DNA from: Pseudomonadota bacterium
Lineage (GTDB): Bacteria > Pseudomonadota > Alphaproteobacteria > Azospirillales > Azospirillaceae
DNA: 19,929 nt
Reading direction: 5' to 3'
Assembly (NCBI GenBank): GCA_023416455.1
Contig: JAEZHQ010000630.1
Coordinates: 1-19,929, forward strand
In this document: in pieces, positions 1-9,100 of the stretch
Position numbering within the stretch: the stretch's first letter is position 1
Layout: each line of letters opens with the position of its first letter
The notes under the pieces: model-generated
Database searches by the model: none
What the model saw: the letters and a program-made list of their open reading frames with translations, nothing else
Told to the model about the DNA's origin: nothing
Position numbers and translations under genes: made by a program

Positions 1-555
1 CGCCTCGCCTCCGAGGGGCGGGCGCTCGACGGCGCGCTGCGCCACGCGGTGACCACGGCGCGCGGCCGCTACGAGCGTGTCGGCGCCCGCCTGTCGCTCG
101 GCCCCGTGCGCATCCGGGTCGGCGACGGCGCCCGCCGCCTGGAGGATCTGAGGCCGCGGCTGGACCGCGGCTACGGCAAGGCGGTGGAGGAGCGCGCCGC
201 CCGGCTGGCCGCGCTCGGGCAACTCCTGGAGAGCTATTCCTACCGCGGCGTCCTGGCCCGCGGCTTCGCCCTGGTCGAGGCCGGCGACGGCAAGCCCCTG
301 ACCAGCGCCGCCCAGGCCACGCCGGGACTGCCGGTCACCCTGGTCTTCGCCGACGGCCGCACCGCCGCGACGGTGGACGGGGCGGTGGACGCCGCCCCCG
401 CCCGCGAAACGGCGCCGGAACGGCCGGCCCCCGCGGAGCCGAAGACGGAGAGGCGCAAGGCCGAGGCGCCCAGGGCGGAGCCCGCCAAAACGGAGCCATC
501 CAAGACGGACGCCAAGGCGCCGCGCCGGGCGCCGGTGCAGGGCAGCCTGTTCTGA
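1..555 (+). CDS. xseA: Exodeoxyribonuclease VII large subunit, C-terminal part (5' end outside the window)
   Basis: The reading frame is open from base 1 and ends with TGA at 553-555, giving about 184 residues of the C-terminus. XseA is the catalytic large subunit of exonuclease VII, a cytoplasmic enzyme that with XseB degrades single-stranded DNA to oligonucleotides in repair and recombination. What I see is the arginine- and leucine-rich helical segment followed by the block VLARGFALV, then a TSA segment and a FADG turn, which are typical of the XseA C-terminal domain. After this comes an Ala/Pro/Glu/Lys-rich low-complexity tail of about 50 residues ending in QGSLF, an ending I associate with alphaproteobacterial XseA. 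The catalytic core lies outside the window. The gene converges on the small ATPase gene with only 16 bases between the stops, and no terminator hairpin is visible there. It is ordinary chromosome and marks the left flank of the defence locus. Confidence 0.9.
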   Translation, partial: RLASEGRALDGALRHAVTTARGRYERVGARLSLGPVRIRVGDGARRLEDLRPRLDRGYGKAVEERAARLAALGQLLESYSYRGVLARGFALVEAGDGKPLTSAAQATPGLPVTLVFADGRTAATVDGAVDAAPARETAPERPAPAEPKTERRKAEAPRAEPAKTEPSKTDAKAPRRAPVQGSLF

Positions 556-571
556 CGCCCCGCCCGGCCCC

Positions 572-1120
572 CTACCCAAGCCGGTCGAGCACGAAGCGGA
601 CGCGCTCGGCCACGGGAAGCCGGGGCAGCGTGACAAGCTCGTACCCGCAGACGGCGTAGGTCGCGACCAGCGCGTCGTGGGTGGCGACGGCCTCCTCGAA
701 GCCCTGCTTGCGCTCGGCGTCCTGCGTGAAGATGTCCGGCCAGGGCGGGGCCACGAAAACCCGGCGGTTGTAGCGGACCATCCGGCAGGCCCGTTCCATG
801 TGCACCGGAACGGGCCTCCCCGTCAGGCGCAGGTACCCCACCACGTCCGGAACGCCGCGGTCGAAGAAGACCGGCCCCTCCATGGCCCCGGCCATGCGGT
901 GGGACCGCATCTCCCAGGCCAGCATCAGCTCCGCGAACAGCGACGGGTCGGACCACGGCAGCGCGTTGCCGCCGATGGCCGTCTGGTCCTGGATGATGGC
1001 GCGCCCCGCCTCCACGGACCGGGCGAAGCCCCGCCGTTCCAGGGCGTCGATCAGGCTGCTCTTTCCCGCCCCCGGCCCGCCGGTGACGACGATGAAGCGC
1101 GACGGGTCTTCGGTGGTCAT
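572..1120 (-). CDS. Small AAA family ATPase/kinase-like protein (AAA_28 type)
   Basis: A 182-residue protein with a P-loop close to the N-terminus (GGPGAGKSS, residues 14-22), an FFDRG segment at 85-89 that probably plays the Walker B role, and a conserved-looking PPWPDIF stretch at 125-131. These are features of the AAA_28 family of single-domain NTPases, which resemble nucleotide kinases; the substrate is unknown. The open frame extends 43 codons further upstream, to 1249. I chose ATG at 1120 because an AGGAG-like ribosome site lies about 5 bases before it, and because the P-loop then sits where family members have it. The extra upstream stretch is low-complexity and overlaps a hairpin. The gene is 191 bases downstream of the defence operon, on the same strand, and converges with xseA. 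I read it as a chromosomal housekeeping or hypothetical gene, not as part of the defence system, although co-transcription is not excluded. Confidence 0.8.
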   Translation of the reverse strand: MTTEDPSRFIVVTGGPGAGKSSLIDALERRGFARSVEAGRAIIQDQTAIGGNALPWSDPSLFAELMLAWEMRSHRMAGAMEGPVFFDRGVPDVVGYLRLTGRPVPVHMERACRMVRYNRRVFVAPPWPDIFTQDAERKQGFEEAVATHDALVATYAVCGYELVTLPRLPVAERVRFVLDRLG

Positions 1121-1191
1121 GAACGCTCCTTCTGCGCCGCTTCTGTGAGCCTCCCCGGGAAGGCGCCACCACGCGGATAGGCAGGACCATG

Positions 1192-1241
1192 TTTTCCCCC
1201 TCCCCGGATTCGCGGTGGAGGGCCGGGGTGGGGTTGGGAAA
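1192..1241. repeat. Imperfect inverted repeat (intergenic hairpin)
   Basis: A T/C-rich left arm (1192-1207, ending CCCCGG) pairs with a G/A-rich right arm (1223-1241, starting CCGGGG and ending GGGAAA). The innermost six pairs are perfect; further out there is one mismatch and a two-base bulge. The loop is about 15 bases. There is no clear T-run on either strand, so it is not a convincing Rho-independent terminator. It may be a copy of an interspersed intergenic repeat or a transcript-stabilising hairpin at the end of the defence operon. Confidence 0.5.
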
Positions 1242-1260
1242 CGCATCATCGGAGGTGCCC

Positions 1261-1294
1261 GTTCATCCCCGGCGGGTCCCGGCCGGCGATGAAC
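1261..1294. repeat. Stem-loop just downstream of the McrC-type gene
   Basis: GTTCATC at 1261-1267 is exactly complementary in reverse to GATGAAC at 1288-1294. The 20 bases between are almost pure G/C with further internal self-complementarity (CCCGG/CCGGG). It lies 18 bases after the stop codon of the last gene of the operon. It could act as a weak terminator or 3' end stabiliser; no T-run follows. Confidence 0.45.
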
Positions 1295-1315
1295 GACTCA
1301 TGATGAACGACTCAT
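1288..1315. repeat. Perfect 14-bp tandem duplication at the 3' end of the operon
   Basis: The unit GATGAACGACTCAT occurs twice without spacer (1288-1301 and 1302-1315). The second copy contains the stop codon (TGA on the minus strand, 1312-1314) of the McrC-type gene. One arm of the 1261-1294 stem-loop also uses the first seven bases of the unit. A small slippage duplication or a junction scar would both explain it. Confidence 0.8.
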
Positions 1316-2952
1316 AGGGACGGTTCGACGGCGCTTTCCTGCGGACCCATGACGCAGCGTCCGTAAGCGCGCACGCAGGACACCAGGCCATCCCCGTCCG
1401 CACCGCTCAGCACGGCGCCGAATGCGTGCTCCGCGATGTAATCGGCCGCGGCATAGCGGGAAGCGTTCTGGGCGAGCGCGGGAACGATGATGAAGGCCGC
1501 TTGGGCCTTGAGGTCCCGATGGCGCAGGGCATCGCGGTAGACATGCAGGTCGCGCAGCGCGTCGTGCACGGCGGCGCGGCTGGAACGGTATTTGGCGTCG
1601 AGGATCAGCCAACCATGGCAGTTGCCGTCCTTTTCGAACGCGATCACGTAGTCGGGACGGAGTTCCCCGCTCAGGCTGCGCCACGCGCGGGGCTTGCCGG
1701 AATGCGCCCGGAAGGTCTGCTGGTACAGCAGCCGCACCGACGCGCACAGCCCCCCATCGCGCTGCCACACGACGGAGGCGTGGGGCTTCTCCTCGTGGTC
1801 GCCGCCGGTCGGCTCGGCCCAGCGCGCCGTCCAGCCGGGGCCGAGCGCCGCCTGCACGGCATCGGCGAGCCGGTAGAACACCACCGCCTCGTACAGGTCA
1901 TAGGTCCGCTTCACGCTGGCTTCCAGCGCGGATTTGGCGTCGAGGTGCAGGCCGGCGTTGAGCAGCCGGTGCGCCAGACGCTGAACCGCGGCCGCGGCGG
2001 GCAGGTCGGCCAGCGCCTGCAAGGCGCCTTCCTGCGCCGGCGCGGGCGGCGACTGGCGGAAGGCGGGGACGGACAGCGCGACGGCGAGCGCGGCGCGGTG
2101 TTGGCGGCACTGCTCGGCAACCCGGGCGGCGTACCGGCGGACATACGGATCGATGCGCCAGTTGCCGCTGTCGGCCAGCGCGTCAAACCGGCGCGCCGTC
2201 GCGTCCAGCGCCTGGCGCACCCGCAGCAGTTGGAAATGGAGATGGCGCGTGACCGGGTGGTCATAGCTGATCGCCACGACCGGCTGCTCCACGGTGGGCA
2301 GCACGGCCGGCCGTTCCCCGGTGCCGCGGTCGCCGGGGCGCAGGGCCAGCAGCGTGCGCGGATGGTTGGCCAGCCAGCGCACGGTCTGGATGTCCGGCCG
2401 CCACGCCATGGACAGCGACGCCAGGTCGCGCCGCCTCTGCACGGCGATCGGCGGGTCGCGCAGGAAGCGGCGCAAGTGGCGCAGCAGTTCCGGCAGGAGG
2501 GCGTCCAGCACCGCCGGGAAGACCGCCGCTGCGGTCGGACCGGCGACGCGCCCACCCTGCCGCCCCGGCGACATGCCCCAGGGCAGCGCGGCGGAGCGCT
2601 CGGACAGCTCGTTCAGCATGGCGGCAAAGGCTTCGATGCCCAGTTTGCCGGGGTGTGGCTGCACATCGAGGCTCAGCCGGCGTCGCCCCTCGCCGGCGGC
2701 GACGCACAGGCTCGTGCGCCCCGCCCAGCTGTCGATGACGAATTCGTAGGCGGCTTCAACCTGCCCCTCCACCATGCCCATCCGGGCCGGCACAAGGTCG
2801 TCGCCCCCCATATGGACCGTCGGCGCCTCCACCGCCCTGATCCTCAGGCGCAGCCGATCCCCCTCGGCGCAGGCGACGATGGCGTCGCCGGTCGGCGGGG
2901 TCACGTCCTGCCAGCCACCGTCCTTCCGGTACAGGGAAAGGGCGATCTCCAC
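1312..2952 (-). CDS. McrC-type nuclease subunit (DUF2357 with PD-(D/E)XK domain)
   Basis: A 546-residue protein, last gene of the operon. The C-terminal third carries a PD-(D/E)XK-like core: RPDYVIAF (Asp434), then a hydrophobic strand and LDAKYR (Asp452, Lys454), a D-x-K variant of the usual E-x-K. This matches the nuclease domain of McrC-like DUF2357/DUF524 proteins, which partner McrB AAA+ motors and cut DNA when the motor translocates. The N-terminal part is beta-rich and the middle is helical and arginine-rich, consistent with DUF2357. The start is GTG at 2950-2952, one base after the McrB-like stop, with GGAG about 6 bases upstream, so translation is almost certainly coupled. All proposed catalytic residues look present. 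Family assignment rests on motif and neighbour. I cannot tell whether its substrate is modified DNA, as for E. coli McrBC, or DNA lacking a protective mark, as for LlaJI-type enzymes. Confidence 0.8.
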   Translation of the reverse strand: MEIALSLYRKDGGWQDVTPPTGDAIVACAEGDRLRLRIRAVEAPTVHMGGDDLVPARMGMVEGQVEAAYEFVIDSWAGRTSLCVAAGEGRRRLSLDVQPHPGKLGIEAFAAMLNELSERSAALPWGMSPGRQGGRVAGPTAAAVFPAVLDALLPELLRHLRRFLRDPPIAVQRRRDLASLSMAWRPDIQTVRWLANHPRTLLALRPGDRGTGERPAVLPTVEQPVVAISYDHPVTRHLHFQLLRVRQALDATARRFDALADSGNWRIDPYVRRYAARVAEQCRQHRAALAVALSVPAFRQSPPAPAQEGALQALADLPAAAAVQRLAHRLLNAGLHLDAKSALEASVKRTYDLYEAVVFYRLADAVQAALGPGWTARWAEPTGGDHEEKPHASVVWQRDGGLCASVRLLYQQTFRAHSGKPRAWRSLSGELRPDYVIAFEKDGNCHGWLILDAKYRSSRAAVHDALRDLHVYRDALRHRDLKAQAAFIIVPALAQNASRYAAADYIAEHAFGAVLSGADGDGLVSCVRAYGRCVMGPQESAVEPSL

Positions 2953-2953
2953 G

Positions 2954-5320
2954 TCAGCTCCAGAAGCGGACGACGCCCTGCGCGCCCAACTGCTTGGCCA
3001 TGCGGTCGAGCCGGTCGGCCGAGCCCTTCAGCGCGCGGTCGGAGCAGACGGCGCGCGCCTCCTCCAGCGCCTTCGGCAGGGCGCCACCGTCGTCGCCGCG
3101 GACCTTGGGCAGCACCTTCGCCAACACGGCCGCGTCCAGCGCCACCGCCGGGTCGGAGCCGGCAAAGGCTTGGCAGAAAGCCAGCACCTCGTCGCAGGCA
3201 CGGTAGCCGAAGTGCCGGCGCGCCGGGTAGAGGGCGGCGTAGAGCGCTTCCAGCGCGTCGGCGACGCGGCCGACCAACGCCGGATCGCCGCCCCGGTCGA
3301 GCGCGCGCTGGCGCCATCCCGGCAAATCGACGTCCCAGAACTCGAAGGTGAAGGCGCGGTCGAGCACCTTGTCGGAGAAGGGATGCGTCGTCTCGTCCAT
3401 GTTCACCGTGCCGACGATCACCAGATTGCGCGGCCAGGGGATGGTGGTCGGCACGTTCTCCACCATGTCGCCGGCGGCGTGGATGGACAGAGGGGTGGAG
3501 CGACCCTCCATGGCCGACAGGAAGGGGGCGAAATAGTGCTCGACGCGGGCGAGGTTCATCTCGTCCAGGCACAGGAAGAAGGGCTGGTCGCGCTGGCTGT
3601 CGGCGGCCATCAGGAAGCGCAGCGTCTCGGTTTCCTGGTAGGAGGGCGGATTGGCGAGCGGGTTGACGAAGCCCAGCAGCCCGGTCGGGTCGGTCCAGTC
3701 CGGCAGCACGGCGGTTTGCTGGTAGTGCCGCGTCACCGGCAGCCCCAGTATGTCGCAGCAGGCCCGCGCATAGGCCCGCGCCAGAGAGGTCTTGCCGGTT
3801 CCGGACAAGCCTGCCAGCAGAACGAAGCGCTTGCCCTCCAGCGCGGTCAGCGCCGCGTGGAACAGGCGGATCTGGTCCGGCGAGAAGACCAGGGAACGCA
3901 AATCCGGGTCTTCGGCGAAGCGCGCCAGAATGGCGTCGACCGGCGGCAGGGCCGGTGCCGGCCCGCAGTCCTCCTCGGCGGTGGCGGGTGAGAGATCGTC
4001 GGATTCGGCATCGGCGGCCGAGGAATCGCGCATGGCCGCCCGCGCGGCCTCGTCGTCCGGCAGGCCGCTGGCCCAGTACTCGCCATCTTCCGTCAGTCGC
4101 AGGGCGCCATGGCCGGACTCGACGAGGCCGAGCCGGCGTGCCCACTTGATCAGCATGCTGGGCATGCGGTTGGTGGTCCAGTTGGGCCAGGACCGGCGCA
4201 GCGCCTTCATCGCGTCGGCCTTGGTCAACGGCTGGTCGGCGTGCCGCAGTTCGTCCAGCAGGATGGCGAAGCCGAAGATGTACCGCAGGAAGACCTTGGC
4301 CAGTATGTTGGACGGCTTCTGCCCTTCCAGCAGGGCCAGCCCCCCGTCGGTCGGCCGGTAGGTGCCGCTGGCGACCGTCAGCAGCCCCAGCGTCACCGCC
4401 TGGGAAAGTACCTGCATCCGGGAGTTGGCGTTGAGCTGGGGCGCCTCGGTGGCGATAGCGGCAAGCAGCTCGTCCCGGCCGGCGCCCGCTTCCGCCGCGC
4501 GGACGATGGCGAGCAGCAGCGACAGGTTGTCGGCCACGGTGAACATGCCCTTGCGCTGCTGGGCGGGTGGCAGCAGGACGACGTGGGGGCGGTCGGTGGC
4601 CTTGGGTTCGGGCGGCAAAGCGGTTTCGACGAGCGGCGCCTCGGGCAGGTCGGCCTCCCCCTGCGGTTCGATCACCCGCTCCCACAGATACCAGGCGAAC
4701 ATGCTCTGCCGGATCGCCGCCGGCAGATCGGCATCCCCTCCGATCGCGCGGCGGAGTTCCTGCCGGATCATCACATGGTTGCCGAGCAGGCCCAGCCCCC
4801 GCTGGGGCGGCATCTTCAGGTAGCGGCGCAACGCCTGGATGCGGCGGTCGTCCAACAGGCACAGCACGTCGAAGGGGAACAGGACGGCGAAGATGCGGAC
4901 CAGCCGGGCCGATGGACGGCGCACGTTGTGCTTCGGGTGGACCACCCGCATTGCCTGCTCGAAGGCGAGGTCCAGCGCCCGCGCCCGAGCCTCCGCGCTC
5001 TCCGGCAAAGCGAGCGTCTTCACCTCCCACAGGGCGCCGATCACCTCCGGGTCGGATGCGGCACCGGACACGTTGACGGAGCGGCCAAGACCGATGCTGG
5101 CCACCTCGTCCATGTCCCACAGGCGCATCTGGAAGCGCGGATGCTTCCATTCCGCTTCGGGCAGGGTGCGCGCATCGGTGACGGCACGGAGATAGTTCGC
5201 GTGCCATTCCCCGCTGAAGGTCGCCGCGAAGTCTGTTTCATACAGCTTTGGAAGGTCACCCAACGCGCCACTCCCCCGGAACGCTACAGAATCCTGACTA
5301 TGACACGTCCAGGTGGGCAT
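2954..5320 (-). CDS. McrB-like AAA+ motor subunit
   Basis: A 788-residue protein. The C-terminal half is an AAA+ module of the McrB/dynein-like clade: Walker A GLSGTGKTS (504-512), Walker B FFLCLDEMN (Asp586, Glu587, Asn589), a sensor-type GTVNMDETTHPFSDK segment (Asn640) and an arginine-finger candidate DRAF (Arg655). McrB-family motors are GTP- or ATP-driven hexamers that activate an McrC nuclease, here the gene that follows one base later. The N-terminal half (about 1-480) contains segments resembling winged-helix folds (around 260-400) and no EVE or DUF3578 reader that I recognise, so how it recognises DNA is unclear. ATG at 5320 overlaps the HNH gene by 23 bases with no good ribosome site. 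An in-frame TTG at 5261-5263 has a GGGGGAG sequence about 7 bases upstream and would remove the overlap; either start is possible. Confidence 0.85.
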   Translation of the reverse strand: MPTWTCHSQDSVAFRGSGALGDLPKLYETDFAATFSGEWHANYLRAVTDARTLPEAEWKHPRFQMRLWDMDEVASIGLGRSVNVSGAASDPEVIGALWEVKTLALPESAEARARALDLAFEQAMRVVHPKHNVRRPSARLVRIFAVLFPFDVLCLLDDRRIQALRRYLKMPPQRGLGLLGNHVMIRQELRRAIGGDADLPAAIRQSMFAWYLWERVIEPQGEADLPEAPLVETALPPEPKATDRPHVVLLPPAQQRKGMFTVADNLSLLLAIVRAAEAGAGRDELLAAIATEAPQLNANSRMQVLSQAVTLGLLTVASGTYRPTDGGLALLEGQKPSNILAKVFLRYIFGFAILLDELRHADQPLTKADAMKALRRSWPNWTTNRMPSMLIKWARRLGLVESGHGALRLTEDGEYWASGLPDDEAARAAMRDSSAADAESDDLSPATAEEDCGPAPALPPVDAILARFAEDPDLRSLVFSPDQIRLFHAALTALEGKRFVLLAGLSGTGKTSLARAYARACCDILGLPVTRHYQQTAVLPDWTDPTGLLGFVNPLANPPSYQETETLRFLMAADSQRDQPFFLCLDEMNLARVEHYFAPFLSAMEGRSTPLSIHAAGDMVENVPTTIPWPRNLVIVGTVNMDETTHPFSDKVLDRAFTFEFWDVDLPGWRQRALDRGGDPALVGRVADALEALYAALYPARRHFGYRACDEVLAFCQAFAGSDPAVALDAAVLAKVLPKVRGDDGGALPKALEEARAVCSDRALKGSADRLDRMAKQLGAQGVVRFWS

Positions 5321-6116
5321 CGACGACTGTTCCGTATCTCCCGACGGGCTTGCCGTCTCCGCAGAACACCACGGCCCTGTGCCACGCCAGACGCGGGCGG
5401 TGGGCGGGGGCGACGCGGCGCAGGCGCATACCGTCGTGAATGCTCAGGATGTTGCGGTCGGCGGCGGCGAAGGCGGGGGTGGCCAGCAGGGCACCGTCGT
5501 CGGCGAAGGCGATCAGGCCGGCGTCGAAGGCCGCGTCGAGGTGCACCGCCAGCAGCAGGCCGTTGTGCACGTCCAACCGCTCCGCGTCGCTGTCGCAGGC
5601 GGCCCAGGGGCGGATGTGGCTGGCGCGCAGCAGGCGGGAATCGGACAGGCCGGTGACGGCGCAGGCGCCGGACCAGTAGTCCATCAGCGCGGCACGGAAC
5701 AGATCCTGGCCGATGCGCCGGACGGTCAGCCGCTCGGCCTCCGTGCTGCGGGCCAGCGCCGCGGTGCGGTCCTCGAAGGTACGCAACGGGGCGGTGGGCA
5801 GGCTGCGGGCCAGTCGCCAGACATCGCGGACGAGATCGTGCAGCGGCGCAAGGTCGGCCACCACGAAGGCGGTGAAGCCGGACGGTGCCGCGCCGGGCCA
5901 AGCCATCCAGCGCTCCGCCAGGTCGGCGGCCACGCCAGGGTGGTCGACGGCGACGACATAGCCTTCGGCGGCGCGGGTCAGCCGCAGCGCGGCGGGCGCG
6001 CCCAGGCTGCCGTAGGCCAGCCAGTCACCCGATTCCTCGGCCGTACGTCGCAGCCCGAACCCCTCGTCCACGGCGGCCTTGTCCAGGCGTATGCGGTCGA
6101 GGGCAGACAGCGCCAC
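5298..6116 (-). CDS. HNH endonuclease domain protein (HNH_2 type)
   Basis: A 272-residue protein whose C-terminal half carries an HNH_2 nuclease domain: CAVTG at 152-156, ASHIRPW with His167, then R-x-D-x-x-NGLLL with Asn185, and VHLDAAFDAGLI with His192. This order matches the metal-dependent HNH_2 family often attached to restriction and defence proteins. The N-terminal 140 residues show no domain I recognise; they may bind DNA or a partner. The start is GTG at 6114-6116, four bases after the methyltransferase stop, and the 3' end overlaps the McrB-like gene by 23 bases if the ATG there is used. The ribosome site is weak (GAGG close to the start), which suggests translation by coupling. Sitting between the methyltransferase and the McrBC-type pair, it is a candidate DNA-cutting effector for the upstream half of the operon. 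Confidence 0.8.
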   Translation of the reverse strand: MALSALDRIRLDKAAVDEGFGLRRTAEESGDWLAYGSLGAPAALRLTRAAEGYVVAVDHPGVAADLAERWMAWPGAAPSGFTAFVVADLAPLHDLVRDVWRLARSLPTAPLRTFEDRTAALARSTEAERLTVRRIGQDLFRAALMDYWSGACAVTGLSDSRLLRASHIRPWAACDSDAERLDVHNGLLLAVHLDAAFDAGLIAFADDGALLATPAFAAADRNILSIHDGMRLRRVAPAHRPRLAWHRAVVFCGDGKPVGRYGTVVDAHLDVS

Positions 6117-6120
6117 GGCC

Positions 6121-9100
6121 TCACGCCCCCGTCAGCCGGTCGAAGGCGGCCAGCACCAGCCGTTGCGTGCGGTATTCGCCGTACCGGCGCCGCTCGTTGG
6201 CCTGAAGCACCCGGAAGGTTTCGGACGGATAGCCCTCCCCCTTCACGTCGGCGGGGTCGAGAATGTAGCGCAGTTCGTCGCGGGTCAGGCCGTACTTGCG
6301 GGCAAAGAAGGCGTCGAGATCGGCGCGCAGCCGCGCCCGCCGCTCCTCGTCCCAGCCAAAGGGCGGGCCAAAATGCCCGAGATCCTCCGCCCAGAGCCGC
6401 AGGGAATGGCTGGTGTAGGTCAACTCCAGCACCCGCGGCACGACAAAGTCGAGATCGTCGTAGGTGAAGGCGGAGGGGAGGAGAGTCGGAATCTGCTTCA
6501 TATAATAGTATTTGAACGACGTGCCTCCGAATTTCTGTCGAGCAACGAAATCGAACACAAGCGAATGCATGAGGGCGAGCAGAGCAACATTGAGGCTGTT
6601 CTCTTGCCGTGTATACAGTAGGAGAATTTTATCTCCCGTCCCGACCTTTGGAAATACGTCAGCGATAACTGTACGCTCATCGGTCGAGCGGCAGATGTCG
6701 CGCCAGCCCATCAGCCAGCGTGGCTGCTTACGGGCAATGATGGTGGCGGCAAGGTCCAAAGGATCGTCTGGCCCCTCGGCAAGGAAGGTCACGTCGTCGG
6801 GCGTCAGCGGGGTGGTGCGTTGCGTGTCCTGGCCGTTCTCCAGCGTCTTCGGCTCCATCAGCCAGAGGGCCGGGTTCCTGCCGAGGATGGAGCGCCACGG
6901 CCGGTCGCGGCCGAGGATGCGCCCCAAGTCCTCCTCGCGCATGCGGCGCCCCTGGCTCAGGTCGAACCAGCCGACCAGCCATTCCGCCAGCGTCTTGGCG
7001 CAGCGCTCCCCGCTTCCCTCACGCCACGCGCGCTTGAGGCCGGAGGGGACGCGGGCGGCGCGCAGCGTCACCTCGTCCTCGGGCACCCAATAGCGCGGCG
7101 CGGGCTCGAACGCCGGGTCCTGCTTTTCCGCTAGGGTGGCGTCGCGGGCGCCCTCCTCGTCCTCCACCGATCCGTTCGCGTAGGTCGCCCAGCGGTGGTC
7201 GAAGTGGTGGATCATCTTGGCTTCGTACAGCGGCACCCGCCGTTCCGTCACACCGTTGGCCTCGCGCATCCAATCGCTTCCATCACGGACCCAGCCTTCT
7301 GCCGAAAGTTGGGCGACGGTGCGGAACAATTCGGAGTCGCCGGACATATGGAACATGGCCTGGAACGTGATCCCCCAGGGGTTCACGTCGCCGCCATCCT
7401 CGCGCGTCCGTTCCTCGATCAACACCGACGCGCGGTCGTAGAACTTCGCCGTCAGTTCGGCGTCGGCTTTGCTGCGGAAGATCGGTGCCGTCTTGGTGTT
7501 CGGATTGATGCGCTCGATCTGCTCGGTGCATAGGCTGAAGTGCCGCTCCGTTTGATCGAGCTGTGCAAACTCCCGGATCAGGAAGCAAAAGCGCGTCGGT
7601 GCCCCCTCATTCGCCCCCATGACAATTAGGCAGAACTTGAAGGCGTGGTGCACAGCCGGGAAGATCCGGCTTTCGTTCTCAAAACCGATGATGCGAATCA
7701 GCTTTCGGTCGGACACGAGGTTTCCGAAAAACGCGCTCGTCGAGCTGTCCGTGGCGATGCCCGTCGGCACGATCACGCCAGCCCGCCCCCGGTCGCGGGT
7801 CAGGCGGGTGAAGTGCTCGGCGAACAGGGCGTAGGTGTTCACGTCGCCCACGCCGGTCAGGGGGTAGCGCGGGGTGCCACGGGCGAACTCGCTGGACGCT
7901 TCGGCGGCGCGCTTGGCGAACTCGAACTCCTTCAGCAGGGCGGCCTGGGACGAGTCCTCGGGGACGTTCGCCAGCGCCTTGATCAGCGCGGCGCGCGCCG
8001 CCTTGTTGGGGGCGCCGGCGATGTCGGGCGAGCGGGCGGCGAAGAACTCCTGCTCCTGGAGCTTCAGACGCTCCCACGGCGGGTTGCCGACCACCACGTC
8101 GAAGCCGCCCAGCGCGAAGACGTGCGGGAACTGGAGCGGCCAATGGAAGGCACCGATCCGCTCCGCCACGCCGTCGGCCAGCGCAACCAGCGGGCCATAG
8201 GGCAGCGTCCCGCGCACGGCGGCCCAGACGTGATCGGTCAGCGGCATAACCGGATGCTTCAGCACCTCCGGCGTCGGAGCGGCCCCGGTCTTGGGCAGGA
8301 AGAAGGCGGCGACGTACAGGTCGCAGGCGATCTTCAGGTTCTGCCAGCCGTTGCCACGGTGCAGGTCGGTGAAGGCCGCCTGCTTGGCGGCGATCTGCGC
8401 CAGCGTGTCCTCTGGCATGTCCATCAGGCGCTGGTGGGCGTCGATCAGGTCGGTGGGCGGACGCAGATCGGCCAGGAAGCCGGTGGCGCCCTTGCCGTCG
8501 CGCTGCACCGCGTTGTGCCTGGCGTAAGCCTTCGCCACCGCCTTGTCGTCGCCGGTCAGCGGGGCGTAGGCGGCATCGGGGATGCCCTTGCGCAGCATGC
8601 CGTAGTCGAACACGCCGATCAGGCTGTCGCCGCAGCGGATGCGGGCGTCCAGGAAGGTCAGCGGCTTGCCGGGCTCCAGCGCCTCGATCCACAGGGCGAC
8701 CTTGCACAGCTCCACCGCCATGGGGTTGCGGTCGACGCCGTGGATGCAGTGCGACACAACCTCGCGCAGGGCGTGCTGGAACTCCGCCTGGGAGGGCACG
8801 CCCGGACTGCGCAGCCGGGCGATGCGCGCCGCCGCCCGGCGCGCCGCGCCGAGCAGGAAGTGGCCGGAGCCACAGGCCGGATCGACGATGGTCAGCCGCA
8901 GGATCTCGGCCGCCGGGTCGGCGGGGTTGCGCGCCTCCGCCGCGTCCAGCACCGGATCGAGCGTGCTGTCGAGCAGCAGCCTCACCAGGGCGTCGGGGGT
9001 GTAGTAGCTGCCGGTGGTCTTGCGGGCGTTGCCCTTGGTCTCGTCACCCTCGGCAAAGCTGAAGCTGCGGGTGTCGGCCCGTGGCAGCGGCTGGAGTTCC

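Noticed and set aside
1121..1249. 43-codon upstream extension of the small ATPase
   Set aside because: It covers an intergenic hairpin and would push the P-loop far from the N-terminus; the internal ATG has a good ribosome site.
2901..5207. 768-codon minus-strand frame overlapping the McrB-like gene
   Set aside because: Shifted-frame shadow, very Arg/Gly/Ala/Pro-rich, with no AAA+ motifs; the 2954-5320 frame has Walker A, Walker B and sensor motifs.
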